Assembly (NCBI GenBank): GCA_018668635.1
Contig: JABJCN010000026.1
Coordinates: 1 to 53,373 of the forward strand
DNA length: 53,373 nucleotides
Direction: 5' to 3'
DNA from: Opitutia bacterium
Lineage (GTDB): Bacteria; Verrucomicrobiota; Verrucomicrobiia; Opitutales; JABJCN01
Shown here piece after piece: positions 16,727-25,673 of this stretch. The translations under genes and the position numbers were made by a program. The notes under the pieces are model-generated. The model had not been told where the DNA came from. It worked only from the letters and a program-made list of their open reading frames with translations, and did no database searches. How positions within the stretch are numbered: the stretch's first letter is position 1; every line of letters starts with the position of its first letter.

Positions 16727-18781
16727 ATGTCAATGAGCGAACTTTTTTCTGATGATCTTGAGGATAATTCTCTTTTACCTATAGATTTCCAAGCGGAGCT
16801 GAATGAAGATCAGTATGCTGCGGTTACTTCTTCGCCTGGGCCAGTCTTGGTCCTGGCAGGCGCTGGGTCAGGCAAGACCAGAACGTTGACTTACCGTGTT
16901 GCATGGCTTCTTTCTCAGGGAGTACCTCCGGAGGCCATAATGTTACTTACATTTACAAATAAGGCCGCCCGAGAGATGCTGGATCGAGTTCAGGATCTCA
17001 CGGGGATACCTCGATATCAGTTATGGGGCGGTACTTTTCATTCAATTGGGCAAAGAACATTGCGGATGTTTGGACACGAGGTCGGATTGGAGAAAAATTA
17101 CACAATTCTGGATGCCGGTGAGTCTGATTCATTAATTGGAGATGTTGTGCGTGCAATGGATAAGGAGTTTTTTAAAACCAAAGGTAATCCCAAAGCCAAA
17201 GTACTCTCCAGCATCATCAGCTATGCCAGAAACACACTAGGATCTATTGAGGATACATTATCCAAGAAATATCCTGAGTTTACGACACTAACAGATCAGG
17301 TTATTGGATTCTCAAAAGCCTATTCAAAGAAGAAGCTGGAATTACAGGTCACCGACTATGATGACCTTCTTGAATACTGGCTTCGTTTACTAAATGCCTC
17401 CACTGAATGTGCCACTTGGTGTAAAGATCGATTTCAGCATATTTTAGTCGATGAGTATCAGGACACCAATGCACTCCAGTCTGCGATCATTGACCATGTA
17501 GGTATTAACCATCAGATAATGGCTGTTGGTGACGATGCCCAGTGCATCTACACTTGGCGAGGAGCTGATTTTGAGAATATCATGTCTTTTTCCCAGCGGC
17601 ATCCTGAGGCCAAGCTCCGTAAGATCGTTCTCAATTATCGTAGTACCCCGGAGATTCTAGACCTTGCTAACCGCGTTCTGGATGGTCGACCTGATAATGC
17701 GGGGTATCAAAAAGATCTTAAATCTGTACGATCCAGCATGGGACTTCCAAAATTGGTCCCCACGATGAATACCGACCAGCAGGCTCAGTTCATTTGTCAG
17801 AAGATTGTGGAGTTGCATCGTCGTGAGGGATATGATCTGGGAGACATTGCAATTCTTTACCGTGCCCATTACCAGTCGATGGAATTGCAGATGGAGTTAT
17901 CCCGAAATCAAGTGCCTTTTCAAATCACCAGTGGAGTTAGATTTTTTGAACAGGCACATATGAAGGATGTGGCTGCTCAATTACGTTTTGCCAGTAACCC
18001 CGGAGATATCGTGGCATTCAATCGCCTTGTTTGCTTATTGCCCAAGGTAGGTCCCAAAGGTGCAGAGCGAATCCTGAAGATGGCCAATGAAGTATCAGAA
18101 AAGGAGAATGTTGATCGGTTGAATGCACTTGGCTCCAAACAAGTTTTAAAGAAAGTTGCTGCGGACGCTCGTGAGGAATGGCCTGATTTTGTTAAGACAT
18201 TGCGCAATATAAGGGAATCGATGGTTCAGGACTCGCCTGAAGTAGTTGTTCGGACTGCGGTGGAGGGTTGGTATTCTGGCTATATCCGTCAGCTTTATGA
18301 TAATTGGTCTAACCGAATGGACGACTTGGAAAGCCTGATTGGCTTTGCTGCAAAATTTACAGACATTACGGAGATGCTTTCACAACTTGTCCTTCTCAAT
18401 GCAGAGACGAGTAATCGTTCTATTCGACCTGATGACGATGCCGTCCGCCTCTCTACAGTTCACCAAGCAAAGGGGTTGGAGTATCCTGCAGTATTTGTAA
18501 TCGGATTGGCGGATGGTGCATTTCCTCTGCAGCGAGCAATTGAGGCTGATGACATTGAGGAAGAGCGCCGCCTTTTTTATGTCGCAGTGACCCGTGCTCA
18601 GGATGAACTTTACCTCACTTATCCATCAGTTGTCATGATTCGGGGCGGCAGAATGCCAGCAAGACCTAGCCAGTTTTTACGAGATTTACCCGATGAACAC
18701 TACGAGGTGCATCGCATACCAGGTATGCATCAAAGGTCAAACTCCTCTAACCAATTTGCAAAGCACAACCGATCGTGGTAA
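16727..18781 (+). CDS. UvrD/PcrA-like superfamily 1 DNA helicase
   Basis: A 684-residue ATP-dependent 3'-5' DNA helicase of the UvrD/Rep/PcrA type. SF1 motifs appear in order: LNEDQYAAV (Q motif), AGAGSGKTRTL (I), TFTNKAAREM (Ia), VDEYQDTNALQ (II), VGDDAQCIYTWRGAD (III), LNYRSTPEIL (IV), STVHQAKGLEYPAVF (V) and RRLFYVAVTRAQDELYL (VI). Such helicases act in excision and mismatch repair or replication restart. The start is ATG at 16727, in frame with a weaker TTG at 16691 and another ATG at 16733. It is slightly shorter than E. coli UvrD (720). uvrD, pcrA and rep cannot be separated here. Confidence 0.93.
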   Translation: MSMSELFSDDLEDNSLLPIDFQAELNEDQYAAVTSSPGPVLVLAGAGSGKTRTLTYRVAWLLSQGVPPEAIMLLTFTNKAAREMLDRVQDLTGIPRYQLWGGTFHSIGQRTLRMFGHEVGLEKNYTILDAGESDSLIGDVVRAMDKEFFKTKGNPKAKVLSSIISYARNTLGSIEDTLSKKYPEFTTLTDQVIGFSKAYSKKKLELQVTDYDDLLEYWLRLLNASTECATWCKDRFQHILVDEYQDTNALQSAIIDHVGINHQIMAVGDDAQCIYTWRGADFENIMSFSQRHPEAKLRKIVLNYRSTPEILDLANRVLDGRPDNAGYQKDLKSVRSSMGLPKLVPTMNTDQQAQFICQKIVELHRREGYDLGDIAILYRAHYQSMELQMELSRNQVPFQITSGVRFFEQAHMKDVAAQLRFASNPGDIVAFNRLVCLLPKVGPKGAERILKMANEVSEKENVDRLNALGSKQVLKKVAADAREEWPDFVKTLRNIRESMVQDSPEVVVRTAVEGWYSGYIRQLYDNWSNRMDDLESLIGFAAKFTDITEMLSQLVLLNAETSNRSIRPDDDAVRLSTVHQAKGLEYPAVFVIGLADGAFPLQRAIEADDIEEERRLFYVAVTRAQDELYLTYPSVVMIRGGRMPARPSQFLRDLPDEHYEVHRIPGMHQRSNSSNQFAKHNRSW

Positions 18782-18873
18782 CTTTATTATAACTGGACAT
18801 TAGGAATTTATCTTGTTGGTATTGATATGTTCCGTAATCGGGTGGTGTGGAAAGTTTGGTGTTGCCCTTTAGA

Positions 18874-21540
18874 ATGAAGAAACACAAGCCATCGCAGTTT
18901 GTTGAGAAGACATATTTGGCTTTGGGAATTCCCCTCTTCTTTTTCCTTTTCATTATATCGGTCCCACTTCATGCCACAAATCGGCTACAGATACAATGGA
19001 CCAGTGGGGATGCGGTTCTAAAAACAATTAATGGTGATCCATTGGCCCCAGGGTTAACTGATGTCAATGGGGATGGTGCGATTATTGAACTGGGATATTT
19101 TACTCAAGCGACACCAAGTAACTTGTTTAGCGGGGAATGGGTTTCATTAACTCATGGGACTACAATCGGTGATAGCTCTACCTTGAATGATATTGCACCT
19201 GGCACTTTTCAGTTTACCTCATTATTTGAGGTGGGATCAAATTCTGTTCGTATCTTTCCTGATTGGCCGGGGGAGTTTTTGGCTGTGGCCAATACACCAA
19301 TAGAGCAGAACAATCCTGCATTCGGCAGGTTGTTAGCCATGCGGTTCTACAACACTTCTACTGTTATTGGCGGGGCTCGATATAATACAATGAGCCATCC
19401 TTCCTGGCTGTGGAGTAATCCAGGAAATCCTGTGCCGTTTCCTATCATCTTCGAAGTTCAGGCTGACGACTCCCAACTTGAGTTTCAGGATAGTGGCAAC
19501 GTATTTCTTGCTTCAATAGTGGCCAATCCAGAGGTCGAAAATGCTTCAATTTACACTGTCTCAGGAGAGGTTATTGGCTCTGGATCAATTCAGGGACTAG
19601 GCCTGTATGAGGAGGGCGCGTTATCCTCAATCACCGCAGAACCCTCTAATGGTTATGAATTTGTGGGCTGGTCAGGGGATCTTTCCGGAGTAGAAGTTCA
19701 ACGGAATCTCGTCATAACAGAGCCACTGAATTTTACCGCTACATTCCAACCCATCAACTATTCTGTTTCGGCAGATGTGAGTCCTTCTTTTACCGGTATA
19801 GTGACTGGTGCCGGTAGTTTTGAGTTTGGAAGTGTCGTATCGATTTCTGCAATCCCTTCCCTTGGTTATCGTTTTTTATACTGGAAAGGTCTTTCAGGGA
19901 ATATAGCAGAGAATCCATTGTCGTTAACTATTCGCAATGATGTAGAGCTTCAGGCAGTCTTTGAGGAGACTTTTTTTTCTGTTACAACACTCCAGAACCT
20001 AGATGCAGGCGGCGTTGTTAGTGGCGGTGGGATTTTCTCATATGGTGAGTTGGCCAGTATCATCGCCGAACCGGCAGAAGGGTACTTTTTTGTTGGCTGG
20101 CTTGGAACCGGAATTGCAAATCCACAGGCATCTGCAACACATTTAACTGTTAGTAGTGATATAATTGTAACAGGTGTCTTTGAGAAAAATATCAAAGACA
20201 ACTATCTTGTTACTCTTTCAGTCCAACCTGACAATGCGGGCAATGTTTATGGTGATGGTGAGCATCTTTACGATGCTTCAGTAGTGCTTTCTGCAGAGCC
20301 TGCGCCAGGATATTTCTTCGTTAAATGGGTTGATGATGAAGGCACTGCTTTCTACGAACAAAGCTTCAATGTCACCTTACAAGAAAACCTTTCCTACAAA
20401 GCGGTTTTTGAAAAGCAGTCTTACAAAGTACAATTATTTGGGAATCAAGAACAAGAGTCAGAGGCGCCGAAAGGGTCCGGCAATTATTCTCTTGGAGATT
20501 CGGTAACCCTTGTTGCCAGTCCGCTTGATGGTTTTGATTTTTCCGAATGGTCCGTTGGAGGTTATATTGATTACAGCGTCCTTGTTGGGACGCGTATGGA
20601 CGGTTTAGGATCTGGGTTCTTTATTGATATTCGAGATCGACCGGAATTAAGATTTGTACGTGGTGTGACCTATCGTTTTTTTCTAGATGGGATTTCTACA
20701 TCCTCTCATCCATTTTTCTTTTCAACATCTGCCAAACAAGAAAACCCTGACCTTTTTGCTGGCGAATACACCTTGGGAGTTACGAATTCCCGTGGGGTTG
20801 TAGGAGCGGTTGAAATTATCGTGGATGAATCAACACCGGATTCTCTCTATTACTATTCTGGTTCTCAGTCGGGAGTCGGAGGAAATATCACAGTCATTGA
20901 TCCTGGTGATATTTTTTCAGAGTCTAATGCGAACCCAGCTAAACTGACTGTGATTGGAGATCTCGCTATTCAGGCCCTATATCATCCAAAACCTGTTACC
21001 CATACACTGTTTTTAGAGACTGAACCTGCGAATGGTGGTTCTGTCACTGGCTCTGGATCCTATGTTGATGGCAGTCACACTCAAATTAAAGCGTTACCAT
21101 CTCTTGGATATTATTTTGCCGGTTGGGAAGGGGAATCGGTAAATTCTTCATCCGTAGAACAAACGATTGTAATTCAATCAGATTTATCACTAAAGGCTTT
21201 TTTTGCTACAAACCAAATAACTCAATTTATTGATGAGGAATGGCGATTAAGTTTATGGCTGGGTTTTTACCAGAAGCATCTCAGTAACTGGGTTTTTAGC
21301 TTGGCACATGGCTGGATTTATCCTGTTGGCAATAATGATTCATCAATTCATTTCGCATCTGCCTTAGATGAATGGTTTTGGACTTCAGATTTAGTTTATC
21401 CCAACATTTATTCACACGAGAGAGAATCTTGGTTGTATTACTCTGCCCGGCATTCAACAATGCAGGACGCCTTTTTTTATGACCACGGTTCTAAAAGGTG
21501 GTTGAAATTTGGCTTTGGGAGCATGAGCGTCTCCCAATAG
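18874..21540 (+). CDS. Secreted multi-repeat protein: InlB-type repeats, inserted cupredoxin-like domain, Trp-rich C-terminal module
   Basis: An 888-residue exported protein. The signal peptide has the core FFFLFIISV before HATN. An N-terminal domain (about 35-190) with VELGYF/LFSGEW-type motifs is shared with the next gene. Six divergent InlB B-type repeats follow, recognisable by G-S-Y-x-x-G, (A/S)EP..GY.F.GW and a closing AVF. The fifth repeat is interrupted by about 110 residues resembling a cupredoxin-like domain (FVRGVTYRF, TPDSLYYYSG), but the expected metal ligands are changed. The C-terminus is a Trp/Tyr-rich module (HGWIYPVG, WFWTSDLVYPNIYS). ATG at 18874 fits the signal peptide better than GTG at 18847. 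Adhesion or cell-surface function is inferred. Confidence 0.8.
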   Translation: MKKHKPSQFVEKTYLALGIPLFFFLFIISVPLHATNRLQIQWTSGDAVLKTINGDPLAPGLTDVNGDGAIIELGYFTQATPSNLFSGEWVSLTHGTTIGDSSTLNDIAPGTFQFTSLFEVGSNSVRIFPDWPGEFLAVANTPIEQNNPAFGRLLAMRFYNTSTVIGGARYNTMSHPSWLWSNPGNPVPFPIIFEVQADDSQLEFQDSGNVFLASIVANPEVENASIYTVSGEVIGSGSIQGLGLYEEGALSSITAEPSNGYEFVGWSGDLSGVEVQRNLVITEPLNFTATFQPINYSVSADVSPSFTGIVTGAGSFEFGSVVSISAIPSLGYRFLYWKGLSGNIAENPLSLTIRNDVELQAVFEETFFSVTTLQNLDAGGVVSGGGIFSYGELASIIAEPAEGYFFVGWLGTGIANPQASATHLTVSSDIIVTGVFEKNIKDNYLVTLSVQPDNAGNVYGDGEHLYDASVVLSAEPAPGYFFVKWVDDEGTAFYEQSFNVTLQENLSYKAVFEKQSYKVQLFGNQEQESEAPKGSGNYSLGDSVTLVASPLDGFDFSEWSVGGYIDYSVLVGTRMDGLGSGFFIDIRDRPELRFVRGVTYRFFLDGISTSSHPFFFSTSAKQENPDLFAGEYTLGVTNSRGVVGAVEIIVDESTPDSLYYYSGSQSGVGGNITVIDPGDIFSESNANPAKLTVIGDLAIQALYHPKPVTHTLFLETEPANGGSVTGSGSYVDGSHTQIKALPSLGYYFAGWEGESVNSSSVEQTIVIQSDLSLKAFFATNQITQFIDEEWRLSLWLGFYQKHLSNWVFSLAHGWIYPVGNNDSSIHFASALDEWFWTSDLVYPNIYSHERESWLYYSARHSTMQDAFFYDHGSKRWLKFGFGSMSVSQ

Positions 21541-21623
21541 TTAATTGCGTCTAGAAAAAAGGGTTGCTCACTGGGGGGATTCTCTTTCTCTTTGTCTACA
21601 TCCCCACAATTTTCCTGTTGTTA

Positions 21624-22586
21624 ATGCTAGCGCCCCATAAATTGGTCCTTAGTCGGCACTGTATACTGTTCATTTTTTTTACAGGGGTTTTCACATTCAC
21701 ATATACTTGGGCTGCGCGTACACTTTCTATCAATTGGTCAAGTGATTTTACTGAGTTTTATGATACTGTCGGATCTGTTCTATCCCAGACGAATGCTTCA
21801 GTTAATCAGGATGGTGCCGTTGTTCAACTAGGCTATTTTTCACAGGCAGTTTCGGATAACCTTTTTGCTGGGGAATGGGTTCCGTTGACCTCTCTGACCT
21901 CAATCGGGGATACAAAGGATTTAACAGGCTATGGAGATGGGACTTTTTCCTTCACAGTTCATTTTAAGGAAGGAAGCAAATACGTTCAAGTTTTTGACGA
22001 GAATGATATTGGTGGTTACAAGACTGAAGCCGCACATGAAATTTCTGATGGGAACCCTGCCCAAGGAACATTCCTTGCCATGCGATTTTTTAATGGTACT
22101 GTAGGGAGTGCGACGCACTATAATACCATTGCCAGCTCTACATGGCAATGGACCGAGTTAAGTGATTTAAGCTTTCAAAGCCTTGAGCTTTTTGTTGATG
22201 CGATAACAAACCCACAATTTGAGGATTCTACCAGCAATTTTTCAACAAGTATTGCCATTAGTTCCTGGGATTATGGGAAGTCTTTAGTTGGGGATACCTC
22301 CTGGAACTATCTTCCCTGGCTTGGTTATTATTATCAGGATTTAACTACATCTTGGATTTATCATTTGGATCATGGGTGGCTTTATCGTGTCGGAAATCTA
22401 CCTGGAGATGTGTGGTTCTATGATCAAAGTGGATTAGGTTGGATTTGGTCGAATGCCGATGTCTATCCATATATGTACAGTGCCAGTGAATCAGACTGGC
22501 TTTGGTTGGATGTCTCAGATGCCGATCGCAAGTTTTATCATTTTGGAACAAGCAAGTGGCAGACACACAACTTGTCTGATGAGTAA
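21624..22586 (+). CDS. Secreted Trp-rich protein, shorter paralogue of the preceding gene
   Basis: A 320-residue exported protein that keeps only the two terminal modules of its upstream neighbour. A signal peptide (core ILFIFFTGVF, ending TWAA) is followed by the shared N-terminal domain (AVVQLGYFSQA, LFAGEWVPLT, TFLAMRFFNG, HYNTIASSTWQW) and the C-terminal Trp-rich module (WLGYYYQD, HGWLYRVG, WIWSNADVYPYMYSASES). The InlB-type repeats are absent. ATG at 21624 gives a clean signal peptide; an in-frame TTG at 21564 would add 20 hydrophobic residues. It probably arose by tandem duplication and domain loss or gain. No enzymatic motif is seen. Confidence 0.78.
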   Translation: MLAPHKLVLSRHCILFIFFTGVFTFTYTWAARTLSINWSSDFTEFYDTVGSVLSQTNASVNQDGAVVQLGYFSQAVSDNLFAGEWVPLTSLTSIGDTKDLTGYGDGTFSFTVHFKEGSKYVQVFDENDIGGYKTEAAHEISDGNPAQGTFLAMRFFNGTVGSATHYNTIASSTWQWTELSDLSFQSLELFVDAITNPQFEDSTSNFSTSIAISSWDYGKSLVGDTSWNYLPWLGYYYQDLTTSWIYHLDHGWLYRVGNLPGDVWFYDQSGLGWIWSNADVYPYMYSASESDWLWLDVSDADRKFYHFGTSKWQTHNLSDE

Positions 22587-22592
22587 ATTAGC

Positions 22593-23339
22593 TTAAGCTC
22601 TGGCCTTTTGTTCTTTAATTTGCTTCCAGATGCGAAGTATCTGCAGAATAATCACGGGAGAGAACCATATAAAAGTTTCCCTGATTGTTTCCGCGCTAAC
22701 TTTCCCTGCAAACGCACGATGATAGATTAATATGGGAATAGCAATGTAGACGATTCGATGGAGTTTCTTCCATTTGCGGCCACCCATTTTCCGTTGTGTC
22801 CAATTGTTACTGGTGAGAGCCATGACCAGCAGAATTGCAAATGCAGAGAACCCAGCGGCAATATACAGACGTGTAATTTCATCCCAAAGTGTCTTTAGTC
22901 CATTTGTCAGATAGATTGCCAGATGCAACATTGTGTAAAAAAAACATGCAAGTCCTACTGTTCGCCGATGCCGGTTAAGGGCACTAATGAGTTTATTGCG
23001 TCTTAGTAGTATTTTTAAAGGTGTGAGGCACAGAACACAGATAAAATATGCAACTGCGATATTGCCTGTGTCATCGGTGATTTTTTCATGAAGATTGACA
23101 ACTAAATCTTGCTGTGTTCCTGAATCTGCCTTGCTTGTGGCTTGTTGAAATTCTTCATCGGTCACAGTAAAAAGGCTTGTGTCAAATTCCTCTGTTTCAA
23201 TCTTTCCTTCTGCCTCTGGTAGGTTCTTTGATTCTTCATGTTGATTAGAATAGAATACCCAAGAAAGATATAGGAACGGACCAACAATCAACGGTATACT
23301 AAAGCGCCGTGAACCGACAAAGCGAAAAAACCCTTTCAT
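22593..23339 (-). CDS. msrQ: Heme-binding membrane subunit of the methionine-sulfoxide reductase system (MsrQ/YedZ-like)
   Basis: A 248-residue integral membrane protein of the ferric-reductase-like transmembrane family. It would pass electrons from the quinone pool to periplasmic MsrP. Visible are CVLCLTPLKIL, the family segment RRTVGLACFFYTMLHLAIYL with His139, and KKLHRIVYIAIPILIYH with His194 and His207, candidate heme ligands. Compared with the usual 200-210 residues it has an acidic insert (about 34-78) after the first membrane helix. It lies 30 bases downstream of msrP in the same orientation, the classic operon order. Its 3' end faces the Trp-rich protein gene, six bases away. Confidence 0.9.
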   Translation of the reverse strand: MKGFFRFVGSRRFSIPLIVGPFLYLSWVFYSNQHEESKNLPEAEGKIETEEFDTSLFTVTDEEFQQATSKADSGTQQDLVVNLHEKITDDTGNIAVAYFICVLCLTPLKILLRRNKLISALNRHRRTVGLACFFYTMLHLAIYLTNGLKTLWDEITRLYIAAGFSAFAILLVMALTSNNWTQRKMGGRKWKKLHRIVYIAIPILIYHRAFAGKVSAETIRETFIWFSPVIILQILRIWKQIKEQKARA

Positions 23340-23369
23340 TGGAATGGTTTGAGGGATGATTTCTTTCCC

Positions 23370-24338
23370 CTAGAAATATTTTACCAAATCCATTCCTTTG
23401 TACATATTGGCCACCTGTTCACCATAACCATTAAACTTAAGCGTGGGGATACGAGGAGATAAGGTACTTTCCCCAATTACTCTTTCTGTTGCTTGGCTCC
23501 AGCGCGGATGAGGCACTTCTGGATTCACGTTTGAATAGAACCCGTATTCATTTGGGCCAGCTGAGTTCCATAATGTTTTGGGTTGTTCTTCCGTGAAATC
23601 GATGCGGACCAGAGATTTAATGCTTTTGAATCCATATTTCCAAGGGACAACAAGGCGAATAGGCGCGCCATTCTGGTTGGGCATAGGGCGACCGTAGACG
23701 CCTACGGCAAGAAAAGTCAGGTCGTTGTTTGCTTCGTCGATACGAAGCCCTTCGGTGTAGGGCCAATCATAGTAATCATAGCGTTTGAATCCAGGAGCGG
23801 CCTTTTCATCCATGAATGTAGTGAACTTGACATACTTGGCTTTGCTTGTTGGTTGTGCCTTCTTTATCAGCTTGCTTAGAGGAAATCCATCCCATGGAAT
23901 TACCATTGACCATGCCTCCACGCATCGAAATCTATAGACGCGCATTTCTATCCCCATTTCTTTGCAAAGGTCATTTACATCAAGTTTCAACGGTTTGTCT
24001 ACATGTCCACCAATTTGCAGAGTCCATGGTTCTGTCTTCCATCCTTGGTTGGCGAAGTGGCGCACTTCATATTTATCTGTGGTGAACTCATAAAAGTTGT
24101 TGTAGCCCGTAACCCATTTATAGGGGGTGGGTTTACGGTCTTTAACCACGAATTTCTTGTTTAGCTTAGGTTTTGCAGGGAACCCAGCTTTGGCGCCTTG
24201 TAGCAATCCTGAAGACATCGTTGTCCCTGCAGAAATAATACCAGCTTTTTTTATAAATTTTCTGCGAGCAAGATATTCATTTTCCGGAGTTGATGCAGAT
24301 TCAGGAAGCATCCAAGTTTGTTTTTTATTAATCAGCAT
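23370..24338 (-). CDS. msrP: Protein-methionine-sulfoxide reductase catalytic subunit MsrP (molybdopterin)
   Basis: A 322-residue periplasmic molybdoenzyme that repairs oxidised methionine in envelope proteins. A Tat signal begins with ARRKFIKKAG (twin Arg 25-26) and continues through a hydrophobic stretch to QGAKA. The sulfite-oxidase-like fold shows the molybdenum-ligand Cys139 in FRCVEAWSM, followed by WDGFPL and NQNGAPIRLVVPWKYGFK, all typical of MsrP/YedY. Length and order match E. coli MsrP (334). The operon with msrQ supports the assignment. The Tat pathway implies folding and cofactor insertion in the cytoplasm. It diverges from rpsB across a 311-base gap. Confidence 0.95.
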   Translation of the reverse strand: MLINKKQTWMLPESASTPENEYLARRKFIKKAGIISAGTTMSSGLLQGAKAGFPAKPKLNKKFVVKDRKPTPYKWVTGYNNFYEFTTDKYEVRHFANQGWKTEPWTLQIGGHVDKPLKLDVNDLCKEMGIEMRVYRFRCVEAWSMVIPWDGFPLSKLIKKAQPTSKAKYVKFTTFMDEKAAPGFKRYDYYDWPYTEGLRIDEANNDLTFLAVGVYGRPMPNQNGAPIRLVVPWKYGFKSIKSLVRIDFTEEQPKTLWNSAGPNEYGFYSNVNPEVPHPRWSQATERVIGESTLSPRIPTLKFNGYGEQVANMYKGMDLVKYF

Positions 24339-24649
24339 GATTCGGTGGAAGGATAGGTGTTCATTAGTATCCTAATAATTTTATGAGTCAAAAAAGTCTG
24401 TAATTCACCGCAAATGGCAAGGGTGATCATCGTCAATATTTCATGATATGTAATTTTTATAAGCTCCATTATCCGCTTGCAATGGAATTTTTGGACCATA
24501 TGAACTTCGTCCTCTTTTTACGTTTACAGGTGTGTGCACAAAGCCATACCAAGCGTTTTACCTTTAATCATTTCACTCCTAACCCAACCCAATATAAAAG
24601 AAAACTTATTTCTCCCTCTCCAGTTTGAGGGCTTTGAATCACACTCATC
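24339..24649. other. Intergenic region and probable rpsB leader
   Basis: This 311-base gap lies between divergent msrP and rpsB and holds no convincing ORF. Seen in it: a six-base-pair hairpin (TCCATT 24465-24470, AATGGA 24481-24486, ten-base loop) followed by ATTTTT, and a TATAAA at 24593-24598 about 50 bases before rpsB with no clear -35. An rpsB leader regulated by S2 is known in several bacterial groups, but I cannot match this sequence to a described leader fold. Confidence 0.35.
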
Positions 24650-25624
24650 ATGAATATTGCAATCAATGATCTTCTCGATGCTGGCGTTCACTTTGGACAT
24701 CAAGTCAAACGCTGGAATCCAAAATGTAAACCGTTCCTTTTTGATCACAGGCACGGTATGTCTATCATTAATTTGGAACGCTCATATCAGCTTCTTGCTG
24801 AAGCGGCACAGTTTGTTGAGGATGTAGTTGCCGGCGGTGGTAAAATCCTCTTTGTTGCGACCAAGAAGCAGGCGCAGGATATTGTGCGGGAGGCTGCCGT
24901 TTCTGTCCAAATGCCATTTTGTGTTAACAGGTGGATGGGTGGAACTTTGACTAATTTTCAAACAGTCACTTCCAGTCTCAAAAAATACAAACAGTTTCTC
25001 AAAATGGAAGATGATGGCAGCTTGGGGAAACTTCCTGGCAAGGAAGCCGCTGCGATCAAACATCAAATGTCCCGCATGCATAGAAATTTTGAAGGGATGC
25101 TGGAAGTCGATGAATTACCAACAGCAGTTTTCATTGTTGACGTTCGAAATGAAGAAATTGCAGTTCGTGAAGCCCATCGGCTGAACATCCCCTGTATCGG
25201 ATTGGTAGATACCAATTCCGACCCGTCTCAAGTATCACATCCTATTCCTGGCAACGATGATGCGAGCAAGTCTATTCGAATTGTCACTGAGGTAATTGCA
25301 GAGGCGGTGCAGAGTGGCAAAGCTCGTCAGGCAACTCAACAGGTTCAGTCTGGTATTACACCACTAATTCGTGCCGAATTTGGAGAGAATCAAGAGGATC
25401 TGGAAGTGACCTTACCTGAAGGGTATGAAGAAATCGTAGCAAGAGAAGTTTCGGCTTCTACAGAATCTGGACCTGATGGAGGGGGGGATGAATCCTCAGA
25501 CACTGCTGAAGTCGAGGAGGGCACAGAGGATGCCTCTGAGGATTCACCTGTTGCGATCGAAGAGGATGAATCAGCGGCGAAACCAGCTGAAGAAACCAAG
25601 CTAGATACAGATGATGCATCATAA
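24650..25624 (+). CDS. rpsB: 30S ribosomal protein S2 with acidic C-terminal extension
   Basis: A 324-residue S2. The conserved core occupies about the first 245 residues: LLDAGVHFGHQVKRWNPKC, FVATKKQAQDIV, RWMGGTLTNFQTV, LPTAVFIVDVRNEEIAVREA and GLVDTNSDPSQVSHPIPGND. Roughly 80 further residues are rich in Asp, Glu, Ser and Ala and look disordered; typical S2 proteins end near 240-260. tsf follows 49 bases downstream in the usual rpsB-tsf pairing. No Shine-Dalgarno precedes the ATG. Confidence 0.97.
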   Translation: MNIAINDLLDAGVHFGHQVKRWNPKCKPFLFDHRHGMSIINLERSYQLLAEAAQFVEDVVAGGGKILFVATKKQAQDIVREAAVSVQMPFCVNRWMGGTLTNFQTVTSSLKKYKQFLKMEDDGSLGKLPGKEAAAIKHQMSRMHRNFEGMLEVDELPTAVFIVDVRNEEIAVREAHRLNIPCIGLVDTNSDPSQVSHPIPGNDDASKSIRIVTEVIAEAVQSGKARQATQQVQSGITPLIRAEFGENQEDLEVTLPEGYEEIVAREVSASTESGPDGGGDESSDTAEVEEGTEDASEDSPVAIEEDESAAKPAEETKLDTDDAS

Positions 25625-25673
25625 TTGAATTATATTCAATCGAATCAATAACTGAATTTAAATTTCCAAAACT

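Noticed and set aside
24465-24492. Hairpin followed by ATTTTT as an intrinsic terminator
   Set aside because: The stem has only six base pairs with two G/C pairs, and it lies between divergent genes where no transcript needs to end.
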